From contig NC_092564.1 in the NCBI RefSeq assembly GCF_037975245.1, forward strand, positions 16,448,984 through 16,512,983: 64,000 bases of DNA, read 5' to 3'. Source of the stretch: Apostichopus japonicus (taxonomy: Eukaryota > Echinodermata > Holothuroidea > Aspidochirotida > Stichopodidae). The translations under genes and the position numbers were made by a program. Below are positions 12,127 to 24,491 of this stretch, piece after piece. Position 1 is the stretch's first letter; every line of letters starts with the position of its first letter. The notes under the pieces were generated by a model. The model made no database searches and had not been told where the DNA came from. It saw nothing but the letters and a program-made list of their open reading frames with translations.

Positions 12127-13340
12127 ATTAAGTTATACAACAGGTTGTATGTCAACATCGATGAACTCATTGTGTATCATTATACTTTAACTGAAAAGCC
12201 TCTGCTTATTTGTACCACCTTATAGCCTCTGCATAGCGTTCTAAATCAATTGCATTTTGTTTACACTCAAATCACTGATGCGACGCTCTCTTCAAAATTC
12301 TGACCTATTCATTCTCCACTGCAAACAAGTGAAAGTACTTTGCAGTAGGCCTCAACTGTACAGTTAATGACAACGGCAACTTTCGTACAGATTTTTGTAT
12401 GCACAATAGGCTAGGCTATACTCACATCTGCTATGAAAGTGCGGTAGGTCTGGAGTGTTCATATGACATATGTTTTGAAAAGTAAGACCCTTTGTCAAGG
12501 TTTTATGACTCTGTTGCTATGCTAACGCAACAAACTATTGATACCGTTTCTGTCTGAGGTTACTTAATGTCAGGAAATAATATCAGATTGCAGATATCAT
12601 CCAACTACGTTAGTTATATGACATGTTACAGGAGTGTACCTATACCAAGTTTGAAGTACATCTCCCTTATATTAGGGGTTAGAGAGTTTGCGGCACAATA
12701 TAAACATTGAAAATCGTATACGTTTAGTTGGATTTCATTGGTTGGTTAGATCACATTTGATCATTAATCACGTGACATTGACGTGTTACGTTAATATGAA
12801 ATAGATATTGATAGTCCGGTTTTTTAACGTGCAGTTGATAGTTACTTCCTTTAAGGCATTACTGCACGCTAATAAAGGTCATAAATGAAATGTGCGGCTT
12901 TAATAACCTTTGAAATCATCCCGGGAGGGACGACAGCCATGCACCAGCATACACACACTACGTGTAAACTAACTCTGCGTTTTGTTTTAAGAGGTGTTCA
13001 CGACACACTTTTTTTTCTCAAGAAATATGACCAAGTCTTCACCTTAAACTTCATTCACCACGTGATCATTGACGCGTGATCCTAACTAACCCAACATAAA
13101 TATTGAAAGCCTGATTTCTTACGTGGCAATAAGTAATCCTGTCGGCCCGTATGGCACGTTCGCACGTGACCAATTTCTCCATTGAACACGTGACCCTCGA
13201 TGCTTTAGGATATTTGATAACTGATGCAACATAAACATTACTTTATGAATTCTTACATGGGCCTTTGACACTACATAATGGCTACATTTCTCAATTTAAT
13301 GTCCTTTGACCTATTACCTGTAACCCGTTGACGTCATAGG
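12127..13340. repeat. three diverged copies of a CACGTG-containing segment
   Basis: Around 12765, 13060 and 13175 a shared order appears: CACGTGA then a GACG(T/C)G or GACC stretch, a TTAACATAAATATTGA-like run and TTTCTTACGTGGC or a similar stretch. Each holds a palindromic CACGTG or close variant. Outside these I see no gene. Confidence 0.4.
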
Positions 13341-15044
13341 TCACGGAGACACAAAAGATCATGCCTGGGCACATACCCTCGAAGTGTGAATTTCGTTATC
13401 GACACTTTTCTTGTCACACACACAATTACACACAATACTTTTATACCCCAATTATTATTGTGTTATCTATGTGGTACTCCCGTCAATGTACAGTAACACG
13501 CGGAACGCCAGGTCAGTCCCACCATGGGTGTGACTGTAGGTGGGCGGCAATTAAAAAAATGCCAATGAAGTCCAAATATTGTCAGTATATTTAAATATAT
13601 GGATGAGGGCGGATGAGATTGACGCAGGGGCCACGGAGCTCCAACCACCCCCCCCCCCCATCACCCTCGTCCTGTGTTCAACCTTAACAGTTAACCTATA
13701 TCAGTTAACGTCTGTTACATTTTCTGTCCTGATACTTATATTGAATACCTATACTTTATATCATTATGCATGTGCTGTAGTTCTGTAGTTCAAACATTAA
13801 CAAATAACTACCTTTCAGGCTATATGTAAGGCATTCTTCGTTGTTGTTTCACGACAAGCCGATCACGAACACTATATAAACTGAGTCTACCAGCTTTTGA
13901 ACAGAACCGCTATATGAATGGTCAATATCTAACCTAAAATGGTCACAAGTACAGGCAATCCATGGACGGAGTTGCAGTTATCATCCCATTGCATGACCGC
14001 TAAGATATCATCACTTTGACTCATATAACGATGACGAAAACGAGGATTTGGGGCATAATTGTGTGAAAAAATGTAAACTACTACAGAACTTTCTGGCTAA
14101 TAGACTTCAAACTTGGTGGGAATGTGCCTCCATGCATGGTATATGTAATGCCTCCGTGCAATATGACAAACTACTCCTAATTTGTATACCTCAACCTTGA
14201 TGGGTTTTTGTTATGAGATGGGTTTGGTCACGAGATGTAGTGCCTATAGTACGTGATTATTGATCAATGCAGGTCAATGGGTCAAACTTGGCCAAGTTTT
14301 TGCTCATGTCAAATAATGGCGAACATGTGTCGCAATTGTCTCTTAAATCTTAAATGAATATTGCGGTGGGTGCAGTTGATTGCTTACCACATTTTGCTGG
14401 AAAGTTTACCTTAACTAACCAACAAGTTTAATTCATAAGAAGAAAAAACCCTTCACGTTTGCCGTTATGCACAAACCAAAGCGACACACATAGCTCAAAC
14501 TTGCCTTACCCATACACGAAGTATCAGTGACAGTTTGAAGGAATTGTATAAATTAATGTGTAGATCGAATTAATTAACATAAAATGTGAAAGTTTATTAG
14601 GTCATTGAAGTTTAAGGCCCATTTATTTCAAACTTGGTGAGTGTATGACTATCAAAATGACCCGAAATTAAGGGGTCATATACCCAATTTGACCTGCATC
14701 TCCATGGATTGACAACTTCTTAAGCCCGTTAATATGATGGGCATGCTAGCAAGGCATACCCCAATAAAAATGAGCTGGAGCGCGCGCACTTTCTTTCTCT
14801 CTAAATATTTCCACCTGTGGCCTCGTGTTCTGAATTGGGACAGCTTGTTTGTATAGCGGCATAGCACACATAACGTTATATCAAAGGACCGTTTACCTTT
14901 TAACTTTTAAATATCGAAGTTTCACTGACATGGAATTGACCATGAAACAACTCAAATAAACCACCATAAATGTGAGCAAAGACGGTATCTATGTAAAAAT
15001 TATATATATTAGCTTAAAGACAGAGTAATTAAGAGGAAACTTAC
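13341..15044. other. intergenic or intronic sequence
   Basis: A C-run at 13651. No ORF with recognisable features. If the exon at 15045-15132 is real, this would be its first intron (minus strand). Confidence 0.4.
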
Positions 15045-15132
15045 TTATGCATTCAAGCGCATAGCAGCCAGTCAGTGTCATCAACAAGAACGCGTACAGT
15101 TTCATGATTTCTGTCTCGAATGGTATGTCGAC
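15045..15132 (-). CDS. signal-peptide first coding exon of an unidentified secreted protein
   Basis: On the minus strand a polypyrimidine acceptor (CTTCTATTTGTCTACAG) precedes the exon at 15132. ATG at 15105 opens MKLYAFLLMTLTGCYALECI, a textbook signal peptide with likely cleavage after Gly-Cys-Tyr-Ala. The exon ends in a perfect donor, GTAAGT, at 15044. The mature start LEC-I resembles the first cysteine of Ly6/uPAR three-finger proteins, but that is only a hint. I could not find convincing downstream exons, so the gene could be incomplete or decayed. Confidence 0.5.
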
Positions 15133-15529
15133 CTGTAGACAAATAGAAGATAAAACGTGGAATCGTTATTGATGGCCATTATTACTTTTTCGTATACGTT
15201 AGGGAGAAGAAATAAATATAAATAAAAAACATATAACGTTGGGCTTTATGTGTTAATGCGTTAGTAGTATACGTGGGGCAGCTTGAAGCCAGTTTAGATT
15301 ACCATGCAATTGAAGAACCTTGTGTGCATATTGAATTACTGATGAGTTAATGTTTGGATTCACTGATCGGAAGATCTATAGCTGCTGTCCTAGCTAAATA
15401 TCAACTGTGTTGGAGATGTGTGTGCGCGCAATAAGTCCCACCAAATACGATGGTGCTTATAATACTAACCTTCTTGCAATACTTGAAACACCTGCATGGT
15501 GTTAATACAGTCAAGTGATGTAGTATTTA

Positions 15530-16471
15530 CACAGGCGTACGGGACCATTTCAGTTTGGGAGGGGGGCAGAAACTTTTGTGCCCGAAAGTTCCCGTGACAC
15601 TATCTAAGCGGAGCGCCACCATCGGTTGGCGCGTAGCGTACAAGATTTTTTTTTTGGCAAAAGGTGCCTCTCAGATTGCCGGAAATGGCCCTTCTGAGGC
15701 CTTGCAAGTTGCATTTAAACATTTTTTATTTTATAATCTCACGTTTTAGAAAATTACACTTCCCCAAAAATTTGGTAAATTAGAAGAAGAAAAAATGGTA
15801 ACATCACTTTCAAGGGGAAAAATAGGACAGTTTATTTTGTAAGCTCCTATTTAGTTACCGTATTTATTGTTTTAACACAGTACTCATCTACCTCCAGAAA
15901 AACATACATTGTTCATCGACACGTAGGCGGGATAATGTCGCTGTGTCGGGTAAGACTGCAATTTGTCTCACAAAAAAGTATATAAAATCACAAAGAATAT
16001 GATAAACCTGTACTTCTATAGGCTTGTAGGCACCCCCCCCCCCTCCCCCACCATCCATGAACAAGAAAACGTTTCTTATATACACTCATGTCGGGGATGT
16101 CAAGGTATATAGTTGACTAGTTAGGAAAAAAATTGATAGTGCAAAAGCGTGGTAGCCCACAAGAGCTGCGCTTACGGTGGTGTTACATGGAAATATTCTG
16201 GCAACATGATGCTAAATAAAGAAAAGCAGAAGGCCTATATTAATATTAATGTCACAAAACAAATATCAAAAAACGCTCTCCACAGAATTGTCGGGCAAAA
16301 ATTTGAAAAAGATTCGGGCAAGCTATTGCATATTTATATATACATATATATTTTGTTCTCCTCTTAGGCTGCCCGAATTTTTCAGGACTTTTGCCCGAAT
16401 TTCTTGTCCTCTGGAAATTTGGGGGGCAGTCTGCCCCCCCCCCTGCCCCCCTCCCGTCTCGTACGCCTATG
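15530..16471. mobile_element. nonautonomous hAT-type transposon, 942 bp
   Basis: The left end CACAGGCGTACGGGAC and right end CTCGTACGCCTATG form imperfect inverted termini (CACAGGCGTACG against CATAGGCGTACG). The 8-bp duplication AGTATTTA sits at 15522-15529 and 16472-16479. Inside are the hairpin module GCGCCACCATCGGTTGGCGC (near 15613) and G- and C-runs next to the ends. No transposase ORF. The 8-bp duplication suggests the hAT superfamily. Confidence 0.8.
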
Positions 16472-16739
16472 AGTATTTACATGTAGCTGAATACACATCC
16501 ATCTGACTTAGAGATGTATGCGGTTATACCCATAGCTTCTAGACCTATGTAGCTTCTTACCAGTTCCAATACCTCCCATTACAGAAAAATGTTTTGTCCA
16601 AAGAATTTATAAAATAATATTAAATTGACTTGAAGGGCTAAAGAAACATTATTGCTTTAAGTACTCCAACTACTCTTTTATAGGTGTAGACTTTATGATA
16701 CCATCTGATTGGCTAACATATACTACAAAAATTCAGCTC

Positions 16740-17172
16740 TAATTAGCAAGCGTTGCCATGCATGGTTGTAGTTTGTACGCGTCTAAGATTGAAGATTGTA
16801 CACGTCTAATTAGCAAGCGTTGCCATGCATGGTTGAAGATTGTACGCGTAGTGGAATCACCGTACTCCGCATACACAAAGATTGTACGCGTAGTGGAATC
16901 ACCGTACTCCGCATACACAAAGATTGTACGCGTAGTGGAATCACGCGTACTCCGTACAAAGAGATTGTACGCGTAGTGGAATCACCGTACTCCGCATATA
17001 CAAAGATTGTACGCGTAGTGGAATCACCGTACTCCGCATACACAAAGATTGTACGCGTAGTGGAATCACCGTACTCCGCATACACAAAGATTGTACGCGT
17101 AGTGGAATCACCGTACTCCGCATACACAAAGATTGTACGCGTAGTGAATCACCGTTTGCCGCATACACAAAG
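16740..17172. repeat. 42-bp minisatellite, about eight units
   Basis: The unit GATTGTACGCGTAGTGGAAT + CACCGTACTCCGCATACACAAA repeats nearly perfectly from about 16838. One unit is deleted and altered near 16945. Just upstream a different unit (TTAGCAAGCGTTGCCATGCA) is duplicated at 16742 and 16808. Because 42 is divisible by 3, ORFs stay open on both strands; they are not genes. Confidence 0.95.
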
Positions 17173-18109
17173 TGGAATGATCACGGTACGTGAGAGAAAA
17201 AAGAAATTCGTCTATACTTCCAACGTTACAAAATAGACTATTTAAAATCATTAAAAAAGTTATCTATCTTTTACCAGCCTACATTAGTGAAACATTCATG
17301 CACCAGAAGAAAGCAAATGAATGTTGTATCTCTCCGACCATACCATGTAATAATCACACATATATGAATATTTATCATTCTGAATAAGAGCGTTGGTTGC
17401 TGCAAATGATTCTATAATTAAGTGATTTATTCATTCATCCATTTATTCATTCAATCATTCTTTCACAATTCCTAAAGAGAACCTGATGGGCTGAAAGGGG
17501 GTGTAGGCGGTTTTACACTATCTAACGCAACGTAGTCGCCAAGAACCTGAAGTATTTTTAAGGGAGGGCCCGAGGAACATGAACTTATAGCATGCTCCTC
17601 ATGGTGAAACATAATTGCACCTATTAGGTGAATTGAGTGTACTGTTAATAGTAGGAGAGACTAGCGTAGGTTCTTATGACCAGCTAGACCGGTTATGACC
17701 AACTGAAAAAGAACATTAGTTAATGAAGGAAATGGAACATTATTCAGGTTGGGGGAAAAAAAAACATTTGTTAAACCAAAATACAGAAAATGTTTTGTTT
17801 TGTGGTCAAATGTGAAGAAATCATAAGAAGATTCACTAATTATAACTTTGATGCTTGTTAAATATGTCGGTTTAATACATCATTTCTATTACTAACCTGC
17901 TATTAAGGCGATTGGCAATATTTTCACTAGAAACACTAGTTTTTTCACTTCAAAATTTCCCGAATTTGTGTTCAGAAAATACTTGAAAGTTGGATTGAAA
18001 TAACTATGAATGCCACGTTTAAGAGGATATTACAGTGTCATGTTATAGCCACCTTTTCGCTCTGAAGGGTTTTCAGTGAAATGAACTATATGATAAAAAA
18101 ACAACGTTT
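17173..18109. other. intergenic sequence, nothing recognised
   Basis: AT-rich with no domain-bearing ORF. Confidence 0.5.
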
Positions 18110-18668
18110 GCAATTGTGAGACAATATTTACATCTATTAACTAATACACAGTAAATTATATAAGTGCATAACTTTTGCTCTTAAACTGCCTGTGCACTTT
18201 TTACATTTCTAAACCCATTTTTGCGAAGCACGGTCACTTTTCCATTTTCCTAATATATGGAATGAGAATATTGATTTATCAACTCCTTAAGCTCTTTAAT
18301 AATAAGCTTCTATTGCATATTTTATTTAATCTTGTTTAATTATTTTTTAACTTACCTGAAATATAAGAAGTCGTAATTTCTTGGTGAACGAAAGTCACTA
18401 TTTTCTTAATTCAAAAGTGTGTCGCGCAGTAAGGTTTTGTAAGTCTGTAAAGTATGCTTGTTCTCTTATAGACATCTGCGATTACCAAATCATTTATAAC
18501 CTGTCAAATTTGATTGGCCAATAAATCAATCATGCTGCAAATATGGATTGGAAATAAGAAACCATATTCGCCATAGCATTACCAGCAAAAACGTGACTGA
18601 TATTTCAAATAAATGCACAGAGTTGTCTGTCAAAGTAGAACATGTACAGATAGGATGGTAACAGTTAG
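18110..18668 (-). repeat. interspersed repeat, copy 2 (inverted), attached to a GAT/GAC microsatellite
   Basis: Reverse complement of the 8234-8800 copy over most of its length, with scattered substitutions and a 60-bp class insertion near 18310-18360. The trinucleotide repeat begins at 18668, on the same side of the element as in copy 1. Confidence 0.75.
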
Positions 18669-18678
18669 ATGATGATGA

Positions 18679-18715
<37 letters not shown>

Positions 18716-19190
18716 GAGGTGGAGGGGGAGGAGGGGGAGGAGGAGGGGAAGGAGGGGGCAGAGGGGAGGAGGAGGGGAAGGAGGGGAAGGAGGGGGAGGA
18801 GGGGAGGAGGGGAGGAGGGGAGGAGGGGAGGAGGGGAGGAGGGGAGGAGGGGGAGGAGGAGGAGGGGAGGGGGAGGAAGAGGTGGAAGAAGAGGAAGAGG
18901 AGAATGACGACGACGCCGCCGCCGACGCCGAAGACGACGGCGACGATGACGACGATGACGATGACGATGATGACGATGACGATGACGAAACGACGACGAC
19001 GATGTTGATGACGATGATATTGATGATGATATTCATATTGATGTTGATATTGATGATGATATTGATGATATTCTTATAACTTAACTTAACTAGCTGAAAC
19101 TGACAATGTTAATGATGATGTTAATGATGATGACGATCATGATATTGATGATGATCATGATATCGACGATGACAATGACGACGACGTAGG
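18669..19190. repeat. compound GAC / GGAGGG / GAT microsatellite
   Basis: (GAC)n to 18713, then about 190 bp of almost pure purine GGAGGGG-type repeat (18714-18900), then mixed GAC and GAT runs to 19036 and more dispersed GAT to 19190. The Gly/Glu/Arg and Ser/Pro ORFs here are artefacts. The pure purine tract could form triplex DNA. Confidence 0.97.
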
Positions 19191-19586
19191 TGGTAATTGG
19201 AACAAGACCAAAAGGTTATGAAACAAAATGAGTTACTTCCAGGGGCATCGAGGGCCAGGTTGTGCTCCGGGGACATTTACTGTGCGTCACGATGCCACAT
19301 TTTAAGTATATTATGTAAATTAGAACATCTTATTCCCTATCTCATATTTTCCGGGCCTCCAAACCGACCTCGGGTCCGGACCTGAAGCGCTTAGACCCCT
19401 TGTCGTCGGGCCCAGCTGCTTGAAACTAAGACACAGGTTGTGGATTACAATCAGCTTCTGATTGTAGGCTACATTGTAGAAGCAATGCATGATTAATGCA
19501 TGTTCAATACAAGAACAACATTATGTTCAACACACTTCCAATACGGAAAGGATCAATGATTAAACAAAATGGGTTTGGTGGTGGCT

Positions 19587-20114
19587 ATCCATCCATCCAT
19601 CCATCCATCCATCCATCCATCCATCCATCCATCCATCCATCCATCCATCCATCCATCCATCCATCCATCCATCCATCCATCCATCCATCCATCCATCCAT
19701 CCATCCATCCATCCATCCATCCATCCATCCATCCATCCATCCATCCATCCATCCATCCATCCATCCATCCATCCATCCATCCATCCATCCATCCATCCAT
19801 CCATCCATCCATCCATCCATCCATCCATCCATCCATCCATCCATCCATCCATCCATCCATCCATCCATCCATCCATCCATCCATCCATCCATCCATCCAT
19901 CCATCCATCCATCCATCCATCCATCCATCCATCCATCCATCCATCCATCCATCCATCCATCCATCCATCCATCCATCCATCCATCCATCCATCCATCCAT
20001 CCATCCATCCATCCATCCATCCATCCATCCATCCATCCATCCATCCATCCATCCATCCATCCATCCATCCATCCATCCATCCATCCATCCATCCATCCAT
20101 CCATCTATCTATCC
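19587..20114. repeat. (ATCC)n microsatellite, about 520 bp
   Basis: About 129 units, essentially uninterrupted until CTATCTATCC at the end. Reading frames give Pro-Ser-Ile-His and Trp-Met-Asp-Gly repeats, which are not genes. An exact length this long may reflect the assembly. Confidence 0.99.
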
Positions 20115-20805
20115 CCAAACATAGTTGCATGCTTCCTGACATTCTTACATATAGTTTAATAAAGCACTTCAAATTTCGTTAGATAGATGAAGTATTTTGT
20201 ATGCCAGCACTACATGCTGTATTTGTTCGCCGAGATCTCAAGAAGAACAACGGTTGACCTAGTGTGTAGTAGAGTTCGTATACAGTCAGTCACTTCCTGA
20301 AATCTCGAAACGGTTAAAATAAAGCAACATATACTTCCTTGAAAAGATATAATTACAGTAAAAAATAGAGGAATGAAACTTTATGCCAGCTCCAGCCTTA
20401 CATTTCAAGGCGATCTACAAGCAGGAAGAAAAAAGGAGCCTCATCTAGGTTCAGCTTTGTGTGTAGCAATGTACCAGCCAAAAAATATATATATATTACA
20501 TTAAAAAAAAACTAGGATACTTGATCCGAATTCAATACGTCTACCTTGGTTAAGTTAATAAGAATGTGATTAATGGACTTTTTTATCGTTTTTCTTTTTT
20601 GATCTATAATGAGGGGGTTTCTGTCTTTTCCGCTAGGTCAACATTGCTGTGGTATCGTTCTAGTTGTATGTGGTGCCTATATCATATGACATATGCCAAT
20701 TCTGCTTTCTGTTAATTTCCAAACAAATTTCATAATAACTGACGAAACGTTAAAGTTGCTTTTCTATTTATTTCCACAATGTATATGTATATGTATGTGT
20801 ATATA
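20115..20805. other. intergenic sequence, nothing recognised
   Basis: AT-rich. Chance ORFs only. Confidence 0.5.
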
Positions 20806-20821
20806 TATATATATATATATA

Positions 20822-21821
20822 CATTGGCGGATCCAGGGCCTTTGTTTGGGAGGGGCCAAAGTGGCATTAGAGTGATATGGGGGAGGGGTCTAAGGGTAGG
20901 GGGTTCCCCTCCCCTTTGGAAGATTTTCTATTGCTATATATTCTATTGCAATATATATTGCTGAATGCCCTCAGATGCAATTTGGTGCGACAAAAGTGTA
21001 CAATGGTGATGTTAATTTACTTCTAAAAAAATGTTTCCCAGGTGTAATTTTCTAAAATATTTATAAAACAAAGTTGGCATCATCTTTCTCAAGAAATTTT
21101 ATTTCTCATAGGTTATAAATTCCTTACAACCAGCCTGTAACTGCAAAATGGTGTTAAACTGTAAATCCTCATGCTCATACATTTACATAGCTCCCAACTC
21201 TTGAGATGGCAAATGCTGGTCCATGCCACGAATCGCCGTCCTGGGGGAGGGGTATAAGGGGAGGGGGTGTCCTGGTGATGCCTACATGTAAAATGGTGGC
21301 ACTTAGAAAGGCTTTTGTCACCCAAAATGCATTTTTTTTGTGTGTAACATCAATAAATTGAATAGTAGGTGATAATTCATTCTTTCCCGTGGCATGAAAA
21401 TGTTCGCTGCTCGCCCCAATGAAAAGAAATATAGGCTATTTTGAGGTTCAAATGATGCTGTAAAGGAGGTTTTATACTCTATTATGCTAAATGCTAAAGA
21501 AATGATGGTTGCTAAGTCAAAATTTGATGCAAATGTTTTTATGTATACTTGACAATTACAATGCGGATTTTTCGGACGCTTGTGCGGGTCAGCGGGTTTG
21601 GGTGTTAGAATGCGGGTCTAATTCCCGCGAATTGCGGGTCAGTTGGGAGCTATGCATTTAATTTTAAACCAGAAAACGAAAAGGTTTAGACTAGTCTACC
21701 ACTGCTATTCCTCTCGATTTTTTAAATTTCCAATCATATGATTTAGCGGATGTTCGGAAACACTTTTTGGCTCACCTTTGGGGGGCATGGCCCCCCTTGG
21801 CCCCCCCCCTTGGATCCGCCC

Positions 21822-21824
<3 letters not shown>
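20822..21824. mobile_element. nonautonomous hAT-type transposon inserted in TA repeat
   Basis: The ends CATTGGCGGATCCAGGG and CCTTGGATCCGCCCGTG are inverted repeats. Flanks TATATATA and TGTATATA are a near 8-bp duplication within TA microsatellite. The GGAGGGGTCTAAGGG hairpin module follows the left end (near 20883). A second element is nested inside at about 21187-21653. No transposase seen. Confidence 0.7.
21185..21655. mobile_element. nested element with CATAGCTCCCAACT inverted ends
   Basis: CATAGCTCCCAACT near 21187 and AGTTGGGAGCTATG ending near 21655 are perfect inverted repeats. CATTTA flanks both sides. The interior has its own copy of the hairpin module (TGGGGGAGGGGTATAAGGGG near 21242) and a repeated GCGGGTC motif near the right end. 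Confidence 0.6.

Positions 21825-21882
<58 letters not shown>
21825..21882. repeat. TA microsatellite
   Basis: Simple TA dinucleotide run directly right of the transposon end. Confidence 0.95.
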
Positions 21883-22390
<508 letters not shown>

Positions 22391-22401
22391 CTCTAACGTT
22401 A

Positions 22402-24124
22402 GAGACTATACATAGTCTCTAACGGTTCCATTGACCGCAAGTTAGGCCAAAACCTCCTGGAAAACGACCCAAAACCTGGTCGCTTTTATTTTCTGCCTAA
22501 AATTCACAAAGAAGGCAATCCCGGGAGGCCCATAATATCGGGTAATGGCACAGCGACTGAAAAAATTTCCAAATTCGTGGATCTCCTCATCCAACCTCTC
22601 GTTTCGGCCCTACCGTCCTATGTGCAGGACACTACGGATTTCATCCGGAAAATTGGGGAAATAAAAAATCTTCCCTTATCTTCTCTGCTAGTAACCTTGG
22701 ATGTGTCTTCGTTATACACAAATATCCCTAACAAAGAGGGCATTTCGGCCTGCACAAAAGCATTCAAACCGATACGTGGCAAAACCCCCACGAAGAAAGA
22801 ATTGGCCGAATTAATGCAACTTATCTTGACCAACAATAATCTGGTATTTGGCAACAAACACTACCTCCAAATTCATGGCACCGCAATGGGTACCAAAATG
22901 GCACCGTCTTTTGCCAACATCTTTATGGGAAACCTCGAGAAAGAATTTTTATCTCGACAAAACTTGAAACCACACACGTGGTTACGTTACATTGACGATA
23001 TCTTTATGATATGGACCCATGGTGAGGCTAATCTAAAACTCTTCATTGATGACATAAACTCGTTTCATCACACTATCAAATTCACTGCTGATTTTTCTGG
23101 ACATGGCGTTCACTTTCTGGACACCACCGTGACCCTACAAAATGGTTCACTCAAAACAGACTTGTTCAATAAACCCACGAACAAGCACAACTACCTCTTA
23201 CCAAGCAGTTGCCATCCACGTCACTGTACCAGAAATATTCCGTACAGTCAAGCGTTGCGCATTCGACGCATTTGCTCCTCTGAAGTCGATTTTGATTCAC
23301 GCACTAAAGAACTGTCACAACACCTCCTAAACAGACAGTATTTTCGGGGTACTATTGAAAATGCCATCAAAAAGGCTAAAAGCAAACCCCGTACCGAAAC
23401 ATTGACGTACAAAACTCGTCAAACCAGTTCCAAAAGGGTACCATTGGTTACTGAATTCCACCCTGGTCTCCCACCACTGGCTAATATCATTCAGAAGAAT
23501 TTTCACCTACTTCAAGGCACCGAACGCCTGAAATCAGTATTCCCAGAATTACCTGTCATCGCTTTTAAAAGACCCAGCAACCTACGGGATATCTTAGTTC
23601 GGGCATCCTTTCGGGATGACACCCCATTAGGGGAAAGCAAAACAGAAACTACAGGATCATCGCCCTGTACACAAAATTGCAAAACGTGCTTACTTGTCGA
23701 TTCGACCGGGGCCTTTCAGAGCAACCAAACCAAACGCACGTTCCAAATTCGGCACAAAATTAACTGCCTATCCAAAAATGTCATTTACCTCATCTACTGC
23801 AATATTTGTAACTTACAATACATTGGAGAGTCAAAAAACACTCTTAGAATGAGAATGACACAACATAGATCGGCGATCAAAACAAAAAAGATCTACCAAC
23901 CTGTTGCAAATCACTTCAATCTCCAAAATCATTCAATTGAGAATTTGCGTGTTATTGCCATTGACCAGAACGATTCTTGGACAGATAAATCTAGGAAAGC
24001 GAAAGAAAATTTCTGGGAACTAAACCTAAAGACCACGGCACCATTCGGTTTAAACATCAGAAACGATTTGCCGTCCCAGATAAACCAAAACAATTCCTTT
24101 ACAATTACGACGGAATCGGATTAA
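22402..24124 (+). pseudogene. 5'-truncated Penelope-like element ORF: reverse transcriptase + GIY-YIG endonuclease
   Basis: Open from 22402 (after a stop) to TAA at 24122-24124, without frameshift. There is no plausible native start, and the conserved N-terminal third of the family is missing, so the copy is 5' truncated. Before the GTG at 22577 the frame already reads RFYFLPKIHKEG. Numbering from 22577: SLYTNIP near residue 45, GTAMGTKMAPSFANIF near 101, the catalytic RYIDDIF near 138, GVHFLDTTV near 177, and a Cys pair (CTQNCKTC) near 366. A GIY-YIG nuclease starts near 399 (NVIYLIYCN...LQYIGES), with the family's closing ELNLKTTAPFGLN. Penelope-like elements copy their RNA at chromosomal nicks. 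The intact frame suggests fairly recent insertion. Confidence 0.93.
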
Positions 24125-24442
24125 AATAATCCGACGCGGATTAAAATAATCCGAATTTCTAATACTTCTGCTCTATTCAACAGAAATCAGTAAGTCGCTT
24201 TGCCTTTACAACCATGCCGACATCTTCTCTATAAAACAGTTTCAATTCCTGCTACTCCATGTCACTTTCGGTGATCATGCACTGAAGAAGAGCTAGTTTT
24301 GCTCGAAAGCTCTGCAAAAACCAAACATTGGCTGTTTTACTTCCAATCACTTACCTAATTCAATTATTGTATCTCACTCGAGATCCAGCCTTTCTCTAAA
24401 TGCAGCATAGTTGTTTAACAGTTTTTCCTATATATATATTTA

Positions 24443-24489
<47 letters not shown>
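24125..24489 (+). mobile_element. 3' tail of the Penelope-like element and TA repeat
   Basis: The stop codon is followed by a duplicated GCGGATTAAAATAATCCGA-type motif. Next comes CTGAAGAAGAGCTAGTTTTG with CTCGAAAGCTCTG (24281-24313), which resembles the catalytic core of the hammerhead ribozymes known in these elements. A TA microsatellite lies at about 24440-24489. Confidence 0.6.

Positions 24490-24491
<2 letters not shown>

Noticed and set aside
16740-17172. CRISPR-like array
   Set aside because: Units are contiguous tandem copies without unique spacers, in a eukaryotic genome.
16758-17236. Repeat-protein-like ORFs (TTRTIFVYAEYGDS units)
   Set aside because: Produced by a 42-bp minisatellite whose period is divisible by three; open on both strands.
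18665-19079. Gly/Glu-rich and Ser/Pro-rich ORFs
   Set aside because: Microsatellite translation only.
19496-20182. ORFs of up to 228 residues made of PSIH or WMDG repeats
   Set aside because: Pure ATCC microsatellite; open in several frames on both strands, which real genes do not show.
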